Made by a program: the position numbers and the translations under genes. The notes under the pieces are model-generated. The model saw only the letters and a list, made by a program, of their open reading frames with translations, was not told the origin of the DNA and did not search any database. Shown here in pieces: positions 15,689 through 24,655 of a DNA stretch of 64,000 nucleotides. The first letter of the stretch is position 1, and each line of letters begins with the position of its first letter. This DNA comes from Streptomyces sp. NBC_00536 (GTDB taxonomy: Bacteria; Actinomycetota; Actinomycetes; Streptomycetales; Streptomycetaceae): positions 3,844,001 through 3,908,000 of the forward strand of contig NZ_CP107819.1 in NCBI RefSeq assembly GCF_036346295.1, written 5' to 3'.

Positions 15689-16768
15689 ATGAAGATCGCT
15701 TTCGTGGGAAAGGGCGGCAGCGGCAAGAGCACGCTGTCCTCCCTCTTCATCCGCCACCTCGCAGCCAATGAAGCCCCCGTCGTCGCGGTGGACGCCGACA
15801 TCAACCAGCACCTGGGCGCCGCCCTCGGCCTCACCGAGGAAGAGGCCGCCGCGATGCCCGCCATGGGTGCGCACCTGCCGCTGATCAAGGAGTACCTGCG
15901 CGGCTCCAATCCCCGCATCACCTCCGCCGAGATGATGATCAAGACCACCCCGCCCGGCACCGGCTCCCGCCTGCTGCGCGTCGCCGAGGACAACCCGGTC
16001 TACGACGCGTGCGCCCGTACCGTCATCCTCGACGGCCACGAGGAGGGCGACGTCGAGTACGTCCGGCTCATGGCCACGGGGCCGTTCACCGAGTCCGATC
16101 TGGGCGTGGCCTGCTACCACTCGAAGGTCGGGGCGGTCGAACTCTGCCTGAACCACCTCGTGGACGGCCCCGACGAGTACGTGGTCGTCGACATGACGGC
16201 CGGTTCGGACTCCTTCGCCTCCGGCATGTTCACCCGCTTCGACATGACCTTCCTGGTCGCCGAGCCGACCCTCAAGGGCATCTCCGTCTACCGCCAGTAC
16301 AAGGAGTACGCGCGGGACTTCGGGATCACGCTCAGGGTGGTCGGAAACAAGGTCCAGGGACAGGACGACATCGACTTCCTGCGCGCCGAGGTGGGGAGCG
16401 ACCTGCTCGTCACCGTCGGGCACTCCGACTGGGTACGGGCGATGGAGAAGGGCCGCCCGGCCCCCTTCGACCTGCTGGAGGCCAGCAACCGGGTGGCCCT
16501 GCAGGTGCTGCAGGACGCGGCCGACGACTCCTACGCGGGGCGCGACTGGGCCCGGTACACCGAGCAGATGGTGCACTTCCACCGGAAGAACGCCGAGAGC
16601 TGGGGCAACGCGAAGACCGGGGTCGACCTGGCGGACCAGATCGACCCCGATTTCGTCCTGCACGAGCGCCTCGGTCACCAGCGCCTCGGCGAGCCCCTCG
16701 CGGGGGTGGCCGCCGGAGCGTCCGGTGATCCGCTCAGCTCTCCTCTGCCGACTCCGCAGCCGGCTTGA
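15689..16768 (+). CDS. CooC/MinD-type P-loop ATPase
   Basis: 359 residues. The SIMIBI Walker A with signature lysine, GKGGSGKSTLSS, starts at residue 8; VVAVDADINQHLG and VVVDMTAGSDSFASG supply the switch regions. The fold matches CooC-like nickel-insertion ATPases and MinD, but no CO dehydrogenase or hydrogenase genes are near, so the client is unknown. It is divergent from the Fic-like gene and shares a 109-bp promoter region with it. The ATG at 15689 begins exactly at the P-loop strand (MKIAFVGKGG). Its last 35 bases overlap the end of the convergent lipoprotein gene. Confidence 0.88.
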   Translation: MKIAFVGKGGSGKSTLSSLFIRHLAANEAPVVAVDADINQHLGAALGLTEEEAAAMPAMGAHLPLIKEYLRGSNPRITSAEMMIKTTPPGTGSRLLRVAEDNPVYDACARTVILDGHEEGDVEYVRLMATGPFTESDLGVACYHSKVGAVELCLNHLVDGPDEYVVVDMTAGSDSFASGMFTRFDMTFLVAEPTLKGISVYRQYKEYARDFGITLRVVGNKVQGQDDIDFLRAEVGSDLLVTVGHSDWVRAMEKGRPAPFDLLEASNRVALQVLQDAADDSYAGRDWARYTEQMVHFHRKNAESWGNAKTGVDLADQIDPDFVLHERLGHQRLGEPLAGVAAGASGDPLSSPLPTPQPA

Positions 16769-18041
16769 CGCCCGCGGGCGCCGCGGGAGCGGAGGGCGGG
16801 GTCGCCGGACCCGCGGTCAGGAACTTCGCCCAGCCCTCCTTCGGCGCCTGGCCGACGTCGAGCGTGCGCATCCACTCCAGGGTCTTGGGGTCCTGCGCGT
16901 CCAGCCAGTCGGCCAGCTCGCGGAAGGTGACGCAACGGACGTCCTTCTGCGTGCACATGCCCTTGATGGAGTCCTCCACGGCGCGCATGTAGGTGCCGCC
17001 GTTCCAGGACTCGAAGTGGTTGCCGATGATCAGCGGAGCGCGGTTGCCCTCGTGGACGCGGCCGAAGGCCTTCATCAGGCCGTCGCGCATCTGCTCACCC
17101 CAGTAGGCGTGCTGCGAGGGGTCGCCCTGCGTGGTCGTACCCGACTGGTTGACCAGGTAGTTGTAGTCCATGCTGAGCGTCTCGAACGCACGGCCCGGCA
17201 TCGGCACCAGCTGGAGCGGCAGGTCCCACAGGCCGTCCGTCTTCTTGGGCCAGATCTGCTTGCTGATCCCGCTGGAGTCGTAGCGGAAGCCCATGTCCTT
17301 CGCCGCCAGCATGAAGTTCTTCTGGCCTTCGAGGCACGGGGTGCGGGCGCCGATCAGTTCCTTGTCGTAGTCGAAGGGGAGCGCCTTCTCCTGCTTGAGG
17401 GCCGGCGTGTTCGTCTTCCAGGACTTGACGAAGGACTTGGCCTGGTTGATCTCGCTCTTCCACTCCTCCACCGACCAGGTGCCGACGCCGCCTTCGGGGC
17501 CGCAGAAGTGGCCGTTGAAGTGGGTGCCGATCTCATTGCCTTCGAGCCAGGCGCCGCGGACCTGCTCGGCGGTGTCCTTGATGCCCTGGAGATCGCCGAA
17601 GCCGATGTCCGAGCGGCCCGGCGCGTGCTGGGGAGCGGTGTAGAGGGAACGCTTCTCCTCGGGGAGCATGTACACGCCGCTGAGGAAATAGGTCATCCGG
17701 GCGTTGTACTGCTTGCCGACCCCGCGGAAGTGCGAGAAGAGCTTCTGACTGTCCTCGCCCGCCCCGTCCCACGAGAAGACCACGAATTGCGGCGGCTTCT
17801 CCCCGGGCTTGAGCTTTTCCGGCTTGGGCACATTCGGCTGCGTTCCTGTGTACGAGGTCGAGCCGTCGCCGATCATCCGGTTCACGCTGCCCGGGGCCGG
17901 CGGCGCCGCGGCGCCCTTCTTGACCTGGCCGCCCGCGGAGCCGGTGGGCTTCGCGGGCTCCGAGGCGCCGCACCCGGTCACCCCGAGGACCAGTGCCGTG
18001 GCGACCAGGCCTCCGGCGATCTTCTTCGTGGCGGCCATCAT
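16734..18041 (-). CDS. Lipoprotein with polysaccharide-deacetylase-like fold
   Basis: 435 residues. Signal with lipobox LGVTGC (Cys about residue 24), then a Gly/Ala/Pro linker. The catalytic domain shows a NodB-like arrangement: QFVVFSWDGAGEDS in place of the TFDDGP motif, then the metal-binding H-x3-H in EIGTHFNGHFCG, and late motifs LIIGNHFESWNGG. It probably acts on cell-wall or surface glycan outside the membrane, but the altered first motif leaves the reaction open. It ends in an Ala/Pro tail. ATG at 18041 is preceded by GAGGTGGGC. It is convergent with, and overlaps by 35 bp, the CooC-like gene. Confidence 0.82.
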   Translation of the reverse strand: MMAATKKIAGGLVATALVLGVTGCGASEPAKPTGSAGGQVKKGAAAPPAPGSVNRMIGDGSTSYTGTQPNVPKPEKLKPGEKPPQFVVFSWDGAGEDSQKLFSHFRGVGKQYNARMTYFLSGVYMLPEEKRSLYTAPQHAPGRSDIGFGDLQGIKDTAEQVRGAWLEGNEIGTHFNGHFCGPEGGVGTWSVEEWKSEINQAKSFVKSWKTNTPALKQEKALPFDYDKELIGARTPCLEGQKNFMLAAKDMGFRYDSSGISKQIWPKKTDGLWDLPLQLVPMPGRAFETLSMDYNYLVNQSGTTTQGDPSQHAYWGEQMRDGLMKAFGRVHEGNRAPLIIGNHFESWNGGTYMRAVEDSIKGMCTQKDVRCVTFRELADWLDAQDPKTLEWMRTLDVGQAPKEGWAKFLTAGPATPPSAPAAPAGVKPAAESAEES

Positions 18042-18278
18042 CCGCCCACCTCATCCCTTGCCCGTTTCGGTGTTCCGCACGTTCCGGCTGAAACGTCGCA
18101 CGCGCCCCACCCCGGGAAAGGTATGACAAGCCCGACTAAATACTTAATCACCCTTGCGAGTTAATTCGTAGACCATTTAACCCCTATGTCTAGGCGCAGC
18201 CTTTACTCTGCATTACCATCCATTTACCGAGTGTTGAGACTCCCGCCGCTTCACCCCTGCCCCCAGAGGAGACGGGAC
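18042..18278. other. Divergent promoter region, AT-rich centre
   Basis: 237 bp between the deacetylase-like lipoprotein and the SulP fusion. The segment 18130-18230 is strikingly AT-rich for this genome (CTAAATACTTAATCACC, AGTTAATTCGTAGACC) and is likely to hold both promoters. No operator could be named. Confidence 0.5.
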
Positions 18279-20744
18279 ATGACCGCCAGCGCCCCCACGC
18301 GCCCCACCCACCACGGCTCCCCGCCCCCGGCGCCACCCGGGGGTCCACCCCGGCTCCCGCCCGGCTTCGCCGCCGACCTGTCCGCCTCCGCCGCCGTCTT
18401 CCTGATCGCCCTGCCACTCTCCCTGGGCATCGCCCTCGCCACCGGCGCCCCGCTGGAGGCGGGACTCGTGGCCGCGGCGGTGGGCGGGATCGTCGCCGGA
18501 CGGTTCGGCGGGGCCCCGCTCCAGGTGAGCGGTGCCGCCACCGGACTCACCGTCGTCACCGCCGAGTTGATCCAGCGCTACGGCTGGCGCACCACCTGCG
18601 CCATCACCGTGCTCGCGGGGCTCTGCCAGCTGGGCCTGGCCCTGCTGCGCACCGCCCGCTCGGCCCTCATGGTCAGCCCGTCCATCGTCCACGGGATGCT
18701 CGCGGGCGTCGGCGTGACGATCGCGATCGCCCAGCTCCACATCGTGCTCGGCGGCACCCCGCAGAGTTCCGCCGTGGCCAATGTGCTGGGGCTGCCCGCC
18801 CAGTTGGCCGACCTCCACCCGTGGGCGCTCGCCGTCAGTGCGCTCACCCTGACCGTGCTGCTCGCCTGGCCGCGGCTGCCCGGGCGGGCCGGGCGGGCGC
18901 TGCGCAAGGTGCCGGCGGCGCTCGCGGCCGTCGCCGCGGCCACCGCCTTCGCGGCCTTCGGCGGGCTCAGCCTGCCCCGGGTCGACCTGCCGTCCTGGAG
19001 CAGTCACGCCCTGCCCGAGCTGCCCGAGGGGCCCGTCCTCGGCATCCTCGCGGCGGTGCTGACCGTCACCCTGGTCGGCAGCGTGGAGTCGCTGCTGTCC
19101 TCGGTCGCCACCGACAAGCTGATCGCCTCCAGCCGCGGTACGGACGGCCGCCCGGCGCGCGCCGACCTCAACCGGGAACTGCGCGGCCAGGGCCTGGCGA
19201 ACATCGTCTCCGGCGCGCTGGGCGGACTGCCGGTCGCCGGCGGGGCCATCCGCAGCGTGGCCAACGTCAAGTCCGGTGCGGTCAGCCGCAGGTCGTCGAT
19301 GCTGCACGGGCTCTGGGTGGTGCTCGCGGCCGGGCTGCTCGTCCCCGTCCTGGACCTGATCCCGCTCGCCGCGCTGGCCGCGCTCGTCATGGCCGTGGGC
19401 GTCCAGATGGCCAGCATCACGCGGCTGCGCAATGTCACCCGCCACCGGGAGATCGTCGTCTACCTCACGACCATCACCGCCGTGGTGCTCGGCGGGGTGC
19501 TCGAAGGCGTGGCCGTCGGGATCGCGGTGGCCGTCGCCATCGCCCTGCACCGGCTGGCGCGCACCCGGATCACCCTGGAGGTGCAGGACGACGGCGCGGT
19601 CCACCGGGTGTGGGCGCGCGGCCAGTTGACCTTCCTCGCGGTGCCCCGGCTCAGCCGGGTGCTGGGCCAGATCCCGCAGCACGGGCACGCGGTGATCGAG
19701 CTGGACGGCTCCTTCATCGACCACGCGGCCTACGAGACCCTCCAGGACTGGCAGGACTCCCATCTGGCGCACGGCGGTTCGGTGGAGATCACCGGCCGCT
19801 CCGGAGCGCGGATCGGCGAGCCCGACCGGGCGCAGCGCGGGGCGCACCACTGCTGCCGCCCCTGGACCCCGTGGCAGAACCACTGTGACCACCGCACGGA
19901 GGCGGCAGAGACGGGGGCAGCGGCGGCGGAACAGGAGCCGTCGGCCGACTCCGCTCGGGAACAGGCCGCCGAGTCCGCCCGGGCCGCCCGCCCCGCCGCC
20001 GGGCCGCGCCGCCGGGGAGCGGGCCAACTGGCCAACGGGATCGGCGCCTTCCAGCGCGACACCGCCCCGCACGTCCGGGACGAGCTGGCCCGGCTGGCGC
20101 GCGAGGGGCAGAGCCCCTCGCAGCTCTTCCTGACCTGCGCGGACTCCCGTCTGGTGACCAGCATGATCACGGCCAGCGGGCCGGGCGACCTGTTCACCGT
20201 CCGCAATGTCGGCAATCTGGTGCCGCTGCCCGGCGCGGAGTCCACCGACGACTCCGTCGCGGCCGCCATCGAATACGCGGTGGACGTGCTCCGGGTGGAC
20301 AGCATCACCGTGTGCGGACATTCGGGGTGCGGGGCGATGCAGGCGCTGCTCAACGCGGCGCCGGGCGCGCCGATGACCCCGTTGCGGCGCTGGCTGCGGC
20401 ACGGGCTGCCGAGCCTGGCCAGGATGGCGAGCCGGCACCACGCCTGGGTGCGGATCTCGGGCCGGCTGCCCGCGGACGCCGTGGAGCAGCTGTGTCTGAC
20501 CAATGTGGTGCAGCAGCTGGAGCACCTGCGGGCCCACGAGTCGGTGGCGCGCAGGCTGGCCGAGGGCACGCTGGAACTCCACGGCATGTACTTCCATGTC
20601 GGCGAGGCCCAGGCCTATCTGCTCTCGCCGGGCGAGGACTTCTTCGACTGCCGGGTCTTCGACAGTGTCCTGCCGGACACCAAGGGGGCAAAAACGGCCA
20701 AGCGGGATGCTCCTGCCCCGCCCAGGACGGCCACGCACGCCTGA
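18279..20744 (+). CDS. SulP transporter fused to beta-carbonic anhydrase
   Basis: 821 residues, probably a bicarbonate transporter with its own carbonic anhydrase. Residues ~30-400 are a SulP core (FLIALPLSLGIALATGAPLEAG, GVEGVAVG-type C-terminal helices), followed by a STAS domain (~430-520: AVIELDGSFIDHAAYETLQDW). A linker with HHCC (523-526) and HCDH (535-538) leads through an Ala/Glu-rich segment to the carbonic anhydrase (about 580-800). The zinc residues are present: Cys620 and Asp622 in TCADSR, His681 and Cys684 in CGHSGCGAM. ATG 18279 has GAGGAG 8 bases upstream. Monocistronic, ending at a strong hairpin. Confidence 0.95.
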   Translation: MTASAPTRPTHHGSPPPAPPGGPPRLPPGFAADLSASAAVFLIALPLSLGIALATGAPLEAGLVAAAVGGIVAGRFGGAPLQVSGAATGLTVVTAELIQRYGWRTTCAITVLAGLCQLGLALLRTARSALMVSPSIVHGMLAGVGVTIAIAQLHIVLGGTPQSSAVANVLGLPAQLADLHPWALAVSALTLTVLLAWPRLPGRAGRALRKVPAALAAVAAATAFAAFGGLSLPRVDLPSWSSHALPELPEGPVLGILAAVLTVTLVGSVESLLSSVATDKLIASSRGTDGRPARADLNRELRGQGLANIVSGALGGLPVAGGAIRSVANVKSGAVSRRSSMLHGLWVVLAAGLLVPVLDLIPLAALAALVMAVGVQMASITRLRNVTRHREIVVYLTTITAVVLGGVLEGVAVGIAVAVAIALHRLARTRITLEVQDDGAVHRVWARGQLTFLAVPRLSRVLGQIPQHGHAVIELDGSFIDHAAYETLQDWQDSHLAHGGSVEITGRSGARIGEPDRAQRGAHHCCRPWTPWQNHCDHRTEAAETGAAAAEQEPSADSAREQAAESARAARPAAGPRRRGAGQLANGIGAFQRDTAPHVRDELARLAREGQSPSQLFLTCADSRLVTSMITASGPGDLFTVRNVGNLVPLPGAESTDDSVAAAIEYAVDVLRVDSITVCGHSGCGAMQALLNAAPGAPMTPLRRWLRHGLPSLARMASRHHAWVRISGRLPADAVEQLCLTNVVQQLEHLRAHESVARRLAEGTLELHGMYFHVGEAQAYLLSPGEDFFDCRVFDSVLPDTKGAKTAKRDAPAPPRTATHA

Positions 20745-20771
20745 ACCGCTACGCTCCCTCCTCGAACGCCC

Positions 20772-20813
20772 CCGATGGCCCCTTCCCGCGAGATCGCGGG
20801 GAGGGGCCATCGG
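20772..20813 (+). terminator. 20-bp hairpin after the SulP fusion
   Basis: CCGATGGCCCCTTCCCGCGA pairs with TCGCGGGGAGGGGCCATCGG with one mismatch and a 2-base spacer (20772-20813), 28 bases after the stop. U tract absent, as usual in Streptomyces. Confidence 0.85.
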
Positions 20814-20855
20814 TGCCTGCCCGCCCAGGGGCCGGGGCACCCAGCCCACCGTGGT

Positions 20856-20871
20856 ATAGGTCTAAACCAAT
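20856..20871 (+). promoter_or_regulatory. Candidate DasR-type operator before acsA
   Basis: ATAGGTCTAAACCAAT matches the Streptomyces DasR element ACTGGTCTAGACCACT at 12 of 16 positions and keeps the GGTCTA-n-ACC core. It lies 85 bases before the acsA start. DasR is the GntR-family repressor responding to GlcN-6-phosphate. Confidence 0.55.
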
Positions 20872-20956
20872 TCTCGGCAAGGTCTTGTCACCTGGGTGTC
20901 TGACCTGATGAGCTATACCCGGGGACACAACGGACACCCTGGGAAAGGGAGATGTC

Positions 20957-22912
20957 GTGAGCAATGACAGCCTGGCCAACCTGCTCAAGGAGGAGCGGCG
21001 GTTCGCACCGCCCGCCGATCTGGCCACCGCCGCCAATGTGACGGCCGCGGCGTACGAACAGGCCGACGCGGACAGGCTGGGCTTCTGGGCCGAGCAGGCA
21101 CGTCGGCTGAGCTGGGCCGCCGAGCCCACCGAGACGCTCGACTGGAGCAACCCGCCCTTCGCGAAGTGGTTCGCGGACGGCAAGCTGAACGTCGCCTACA
21201 ACTGCGTGGACCGTCACGTCGAGGCCGGCAACGGCGACCGGGTGGCCATCCACTTCGAGGGCGAGCCCGGCGACAGCCGCTCGATCACCTACGCCGAGCT
21301 CAAGGACGAGGTCTCCCGGGCCGCCAACGCCCTGACCGAGCTGGGTGTGCGCACCGGCGACCGGGTCGCCGTCTACCTGCCGATGATCCCCGAGGCCGTC
21401 GTCGCGATGCTCGCGTGCGCCCGGCTCGGCGCCGCCCACTCCGTGGTCTTCGGCGGTTTCTCCGCCGACGCCGTCGCCTCCCGCATCCAGGACGCCGACG
21501 CCAAGCTCGTCATCACCGCCGACGGCGGCTACCGCCGCGGCAAGCCCACCGCGCTCAAGCCCGCCATCGACGAAGCCGTGGCCAAGTGCCCGCAGGTCGA
21601 GCACGTGCTCGTGGTCCGGCGCACCGGCCAGGACACCGCCTTCTCCGAAGGCCGGGACGTCTGGTGGCACGATGTCGTCGGCCGCCAGTCCGCCGAGCAC
21701 ACCCCCGAGGCCTTCGACGCGGAGCACCCGCTCTTCATCCTCTACACCTCGGGCACCACGGGGAAGCCGAAGGGCATCCTGCACACCTCGGGCGGCTACC
21801 TCACGCAGGCCTCGTACACCCACCACGCCGTCTTCGACCTCAAGCCGGAGACCGACGTCTACTGGTGCACCGCCGACATCGGCTGGGTGACCGGGCACTC
21901 CTACATCGTCTACGGGCCGCTCGCCAACGGCGCCACCCAGGTGATGTACGAGGGCACCCCCGACACCCCGCACCAGGGGCGGTTCTGGGAGGTCGTGCAG
22001 AAGTACGGCGTCACCATCCTCTACACCGCGCCGACGGCCATCCGGACGTTCATGAAGTGGGGCGACGACATCCCCGCGAAGTTCGACCTGTCGAGCCTGC
22101 GCGTGCTGGGATCGGTCGGCGAGCCGATCAACCCCGAGGCCTGGATGTGGTACCGCAAGAACATCGGCGGTGACCGCTGCCCGATCGTCGACACGTGGTG
22201 GCAGACCGAGACCGGCGCCATGATGATCTCGCCGCTGCCCGGTGTCACCGCGACCAAGCCGGGTTCGGCCCAGCGCGCGCTGCCCGGCATCGGCGCCACC
22301 GTCGTGGACGACGAGGGCAACGAGGTCCCCAACGGCGGTGGCGGCTACCTGGTCCTCACCGAGCCGTGGCCCTCGATGCTGCGCACCATCTGGGGCGACG
22401 ACCAGCGGTTCATCGACACCTACTGGTCCCGCTTCCAGGGCAAGTACTTCGCCGGTGACGGCGCCAAGAAGGACGACGACGGCGACATCTGGCTGCTCGG
22501 CCGGGTCGACGACGTGATGCTGGTGTCCGGCCACAACATCTCGACCACCGAGGTCGAGTCGGCCCTCGTCTCGCACCCCGCGGTCGCCGAGGCGGCCGTG
22601 GTCGGCGCGGCGGACGAGACCACCGGCCAGGCCATCGTGGCCTTCGTCATCCTGCGCGGCAGCGCCGCCGAGACCGACACCCTGGTCGCGGAACTGCGGA
22701 ACCACGTGGGCGCCACCCTCGGCCCGATCGCCAAGCCGAAGCGGATCCTGCCAGTCCAGGAGCTGCCGAAGACCCGCTCCGGCAAGATCATGCGCCGCCT
22801 GCTGCGCGACGTGGCGGAGAACCGGGCGGTCGGTGACGTCACCACGCTCGCGGACTCCTCGGTCATGGACCTGATCCAGACCCAGCTGCCCAGCGCGGGC
22901 AGCGAGGACTGA
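20957..22912 (+). CDS. acsA: Acetyl-CoA synthetase (AMP-forming)
   Basis: 651 residues, full length for the family. It activates acetate to acetyl-CoA through an acetyl-AMP intermediate. The adenylate-forming motifs are present: YTSGTTGKPKG (P-loop), WWQTETG, the Asp of TYWSRF/YFAGDGAKKDDDG and the hinge GRVDDVMLVSGHN; the C-terminal PKTRSGKIMRR holds the lysine that Pat-type acetyltransferases modify. The GTG start (20957) has AAGGGAG 7 bases upstream. It is transcribed alone, between two hairpins, with a possible DasR operator upstream. Counterpart of M. tuberculosis acs (Rv3667). Confidence 0.97.
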   Translation: MSNDSLANLLKEERRFAPPADLATAANVTAAAYEQADADRLGFWAEQARRLSWAAEPTETLDWSNPPFAKWFADGKLNVAYNCVDRHVEAGNGDRVAIHFEGEPGDSRSITYAELKDEVSRAANALTELGVRTGDRVAVYLPMIPEAVVAMLACARLGAAHSVVFGGFSADAVASRIQDADAKLVITADGGYRRGKPTALKPAIDEAVAKCPQVEHVLVVRRTGQDTAFSEGRDVWWHDVVGRQSAEHTPEAFDAEHPLFILYTSGTTGKPKGILHTSGGYLTQASYTHHAVFDLKPETDVYWCTADIGWVTGHSYIVYGPLANGATQVMYEGTPDTPHQGRFWEVVQKYGVTILYTAPTAIRTFMKWGDDIPAKFDLSSLRVLGSVGEPINPEAWMWYRKNIGGDRCPIVDTWWQTETGAMMISPLPGVTATKPGSAQRALPGIGATVVDDEGNEVPNGGGGYLVLTEPWPSMLRTIWGDDQRFIDTYWSRFQGKYFAGDGAKKDDDGDIWLLGRVDDVMLVSGHNISTTEVESALVSHPAVAEAAVVGAADETTGQAIVAFVILRGSAAETDTLVAELRNHVGATLGPIAKPKRILPVQELPKTRSGKIMRRLLRDVAENRAVGDVTTLADSSVMDLIQTQLPSAGSED

Positions 22913-22931
22913 CACACCTGAGCGGCCACCG

Positions 22932-22970
22932 AAAGGGGCGTCCGGCGCACAACGCGCCGGGCGCCCCTTT
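22932..22970 (+). terminator. 17-bp hairpin terminator of acsA
   Basis: AAAGGGGCGTCCGGCGC and GCGCCGGGCGCCCCTTT pair with one mismatch around ACAAC, 20 bases after the stop; TTTCGC follows. Confidence 0.9.
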
Positions 22971-23119
22971 CGCACTTAAGGTGATGATCGCCGGATACAT
23001 CCCTTGCGTGCCCCCTGTAAAGTATTAGGAACGTAAATATTTGATCCACAGGGTGCGCCGGGAAGTCTGGTCGGCAACGTGCTTCGTCATGCCGTCCAAC
23101 CGACCCCGGAGGTCCCCAC

Positions 23120-24604
23120 GTGGCCGCGCCCCACCCCACCGACCAGCAGCCCGGCCGCAAGTTCCTCGGCAGGCTCTCGCTCCCCGAGCGCCGGTTCGTG
23201 GCCGACGCACTGCGCGCCGAGACCGTCGGCGGCGTCCTGCTCCTCGTGGCCGCCATCGCCGCCCTGATGTGGGCGAACATCCCCGCCCTGGCCGACAGCT
23301 ACGCCGACGTCCGCGGCTTCCACATCGGCCCCGCCTCCCTGGGCCTGGACCTCTCGCTCCAGCACTGGGCAGCCGACGGACTGCTCGCGGTCTTCTTCTT
23401 CGTCGCGGGCATCGAGCTGAAGCGCGAACTGGTCGCCGGCGACCTGCGCGACGCCAAGGCCGCCGCCCTGCCGGTCATCGCCGCCATCTGCGGCATGGCC
23501 GTGCCCGCGCTGGTCTACGTGGCGGTCAACGTCTTCGGCAACGGCTCGACGGACGGATGGGCGGTCCCCACCGCCACCGACATCGCCTTCGCGCTCGCCG
23601 TCCTCGCCGTCATCGGCACCTCACTGCCGTCCGCCCTGCGCGCGTTCCTGCTGACCCTGGCCGTCGTCGACGACCTGTTCGCCATCCTGATCATCGCGGT
23701 GTTCTTCACCAGCGAGATCAACTTCCTGGCGCTCGGCGGCGCGGTCGTCGGCCTCGTCCTCTTCTGGTTCCTGCTGCGCAAGAACGTCCGCGGCTGGTAC
23801 GTCTACGTCCCGCTCGCCCTGGTCATCTGGGGCCTGATGTACAACAGCGGCGTGCACGCGACCATCGCCGGCGTCGCCATGGGCCTGATGCTCCGCTGCA
23901 GCCGGGGGGACGGCGAGGAGCACTCCCCCGGCGAGCACATCGAGCACCTGGTCCGGCCCGTGTCCGCCGGGCTGGCCGTCCCGCTCTTCGCCCTCTTCTC
24001 GGCGGGCGTCTCCCTCTCGGACGAGTCGATCGGGCAGGTCTTCACCCGGCCCGAAACCCTCGGCGTGGTGCTCGGCCTGGTCGTCGGCAAGACCATCGGC
24101 ATCTTCGGCGGCACCTGGCTCGCCGCCCGCTTCACCAAGGCCGAGCTGAACGACGACCTCGCCTGGCCCGACGTCTTCGCGGTCGCCTCGCTCGCGGGCA
24201 TCGGTTTCACCGTCTCCCTGCTGATCGGTGAACTCGCCTTCACCGACGACCAGACGCTCACCGACGAGGTGAAGGCCGCCGTCCTGATGGGCTCGCTGAT
24301 CGCGGCCGTGCTCGCCGGTGTGATGCTCAAGCTCCGCAACCGCAAGTACAAGGCCCTCATCGACGACGAGGAGCGCGACGAGGACCTCGACGGCATTCCG
24401 GACATCTACGAGGAGAACAAGCCGGAGTACCACCTGCGGATGGCGAAGATCTACGAGGACAAGGCCGCGGAACACCGCCGCCGGGCCGCGGCCGCCGCCA
24501 CCGGAGGACCCGCCGAAGGAGCCGCCGAAGGACCCGCCGAAGGGGCTGATGCGGCCACCGCGGGTGCCACCGGGTCCCCCGCCGGAGGCGACCGTCCGGC
24601 ATGA
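23120..24604 (+). CDS. nhaA: Na+/H+ antiporter NhaA
   Basis: 494 residues with about 12 membrane segments. The ion-binding pair of aspartates is present in LAVVDDLFAILII, and the conserved VPTATDIAFALAVLA precedes it. It exchanges external protons for internal sodium, for pH and salt balance. The C-terminal cytosolic tail (about 420-494) is charged, with DDEERDEDLDGIPDIYEENK and a run of Ala/Gly/Glu/Pro repeats at the end, which is longer than in E. coli NhaA (388 residues). GTG 23120 has GGAGGT 6 bases upstream. It follows acsA after its own AT-rich promoter. Confidence 0.95.
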   Translation: MAAPHPTDQQPGRKFLGRLSLPERRFVADALRAETVGGVLLLVAAIAALMWANIPALADSYADVRGFHIGPASLGLDLSLQHWAADGLLAVFFFVAGIELKRELVAGDLRDAKAAALPVIAAICGMAVPALVYVAVNVFGNGSTDGWAVPTATDIAFALAVLAVIGTSLPSALRAFLLTLAVVDDLFAILIIAVFFTSEINFLALGGAVVGLVLFWFLLRKNVRGWYVYVPLALVIWGLMYNSGVHATIAGVAMGLMLRCSRGDGEEHSPGEHIEHLVRPVSAGLAVPLFALFSAGVSLSDESIGQVFTRPETLGVVLGLVVGKTIGIFGGTWLAARFTKAELNDDLAWPDVFAVASLAGIGFTVSLLIGELAFTDDQTLTDEVKAAVLMGSLIAAVLAGVMLKLRNRKYKALIDDEERDEDLDGIPDIYEENKPEYHLRMAKIYEDKAAEHRRRAAAAATGGPAEGAAEGPAEGADAATAGATGSPAGGDRPA

Positions 24605-24655
24605 TCTGACTGACGGAGGACAGCCGTCGCCGGCAGACGAATGAGGGAGAGAGCG

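Noticed and set aside
15689..16768. CooC-like ATPase as part of a CO dehydrogenase system
   Set aside because: No cooS/coxL or nickel genes nearby; similarity is only to the ATPase fold.
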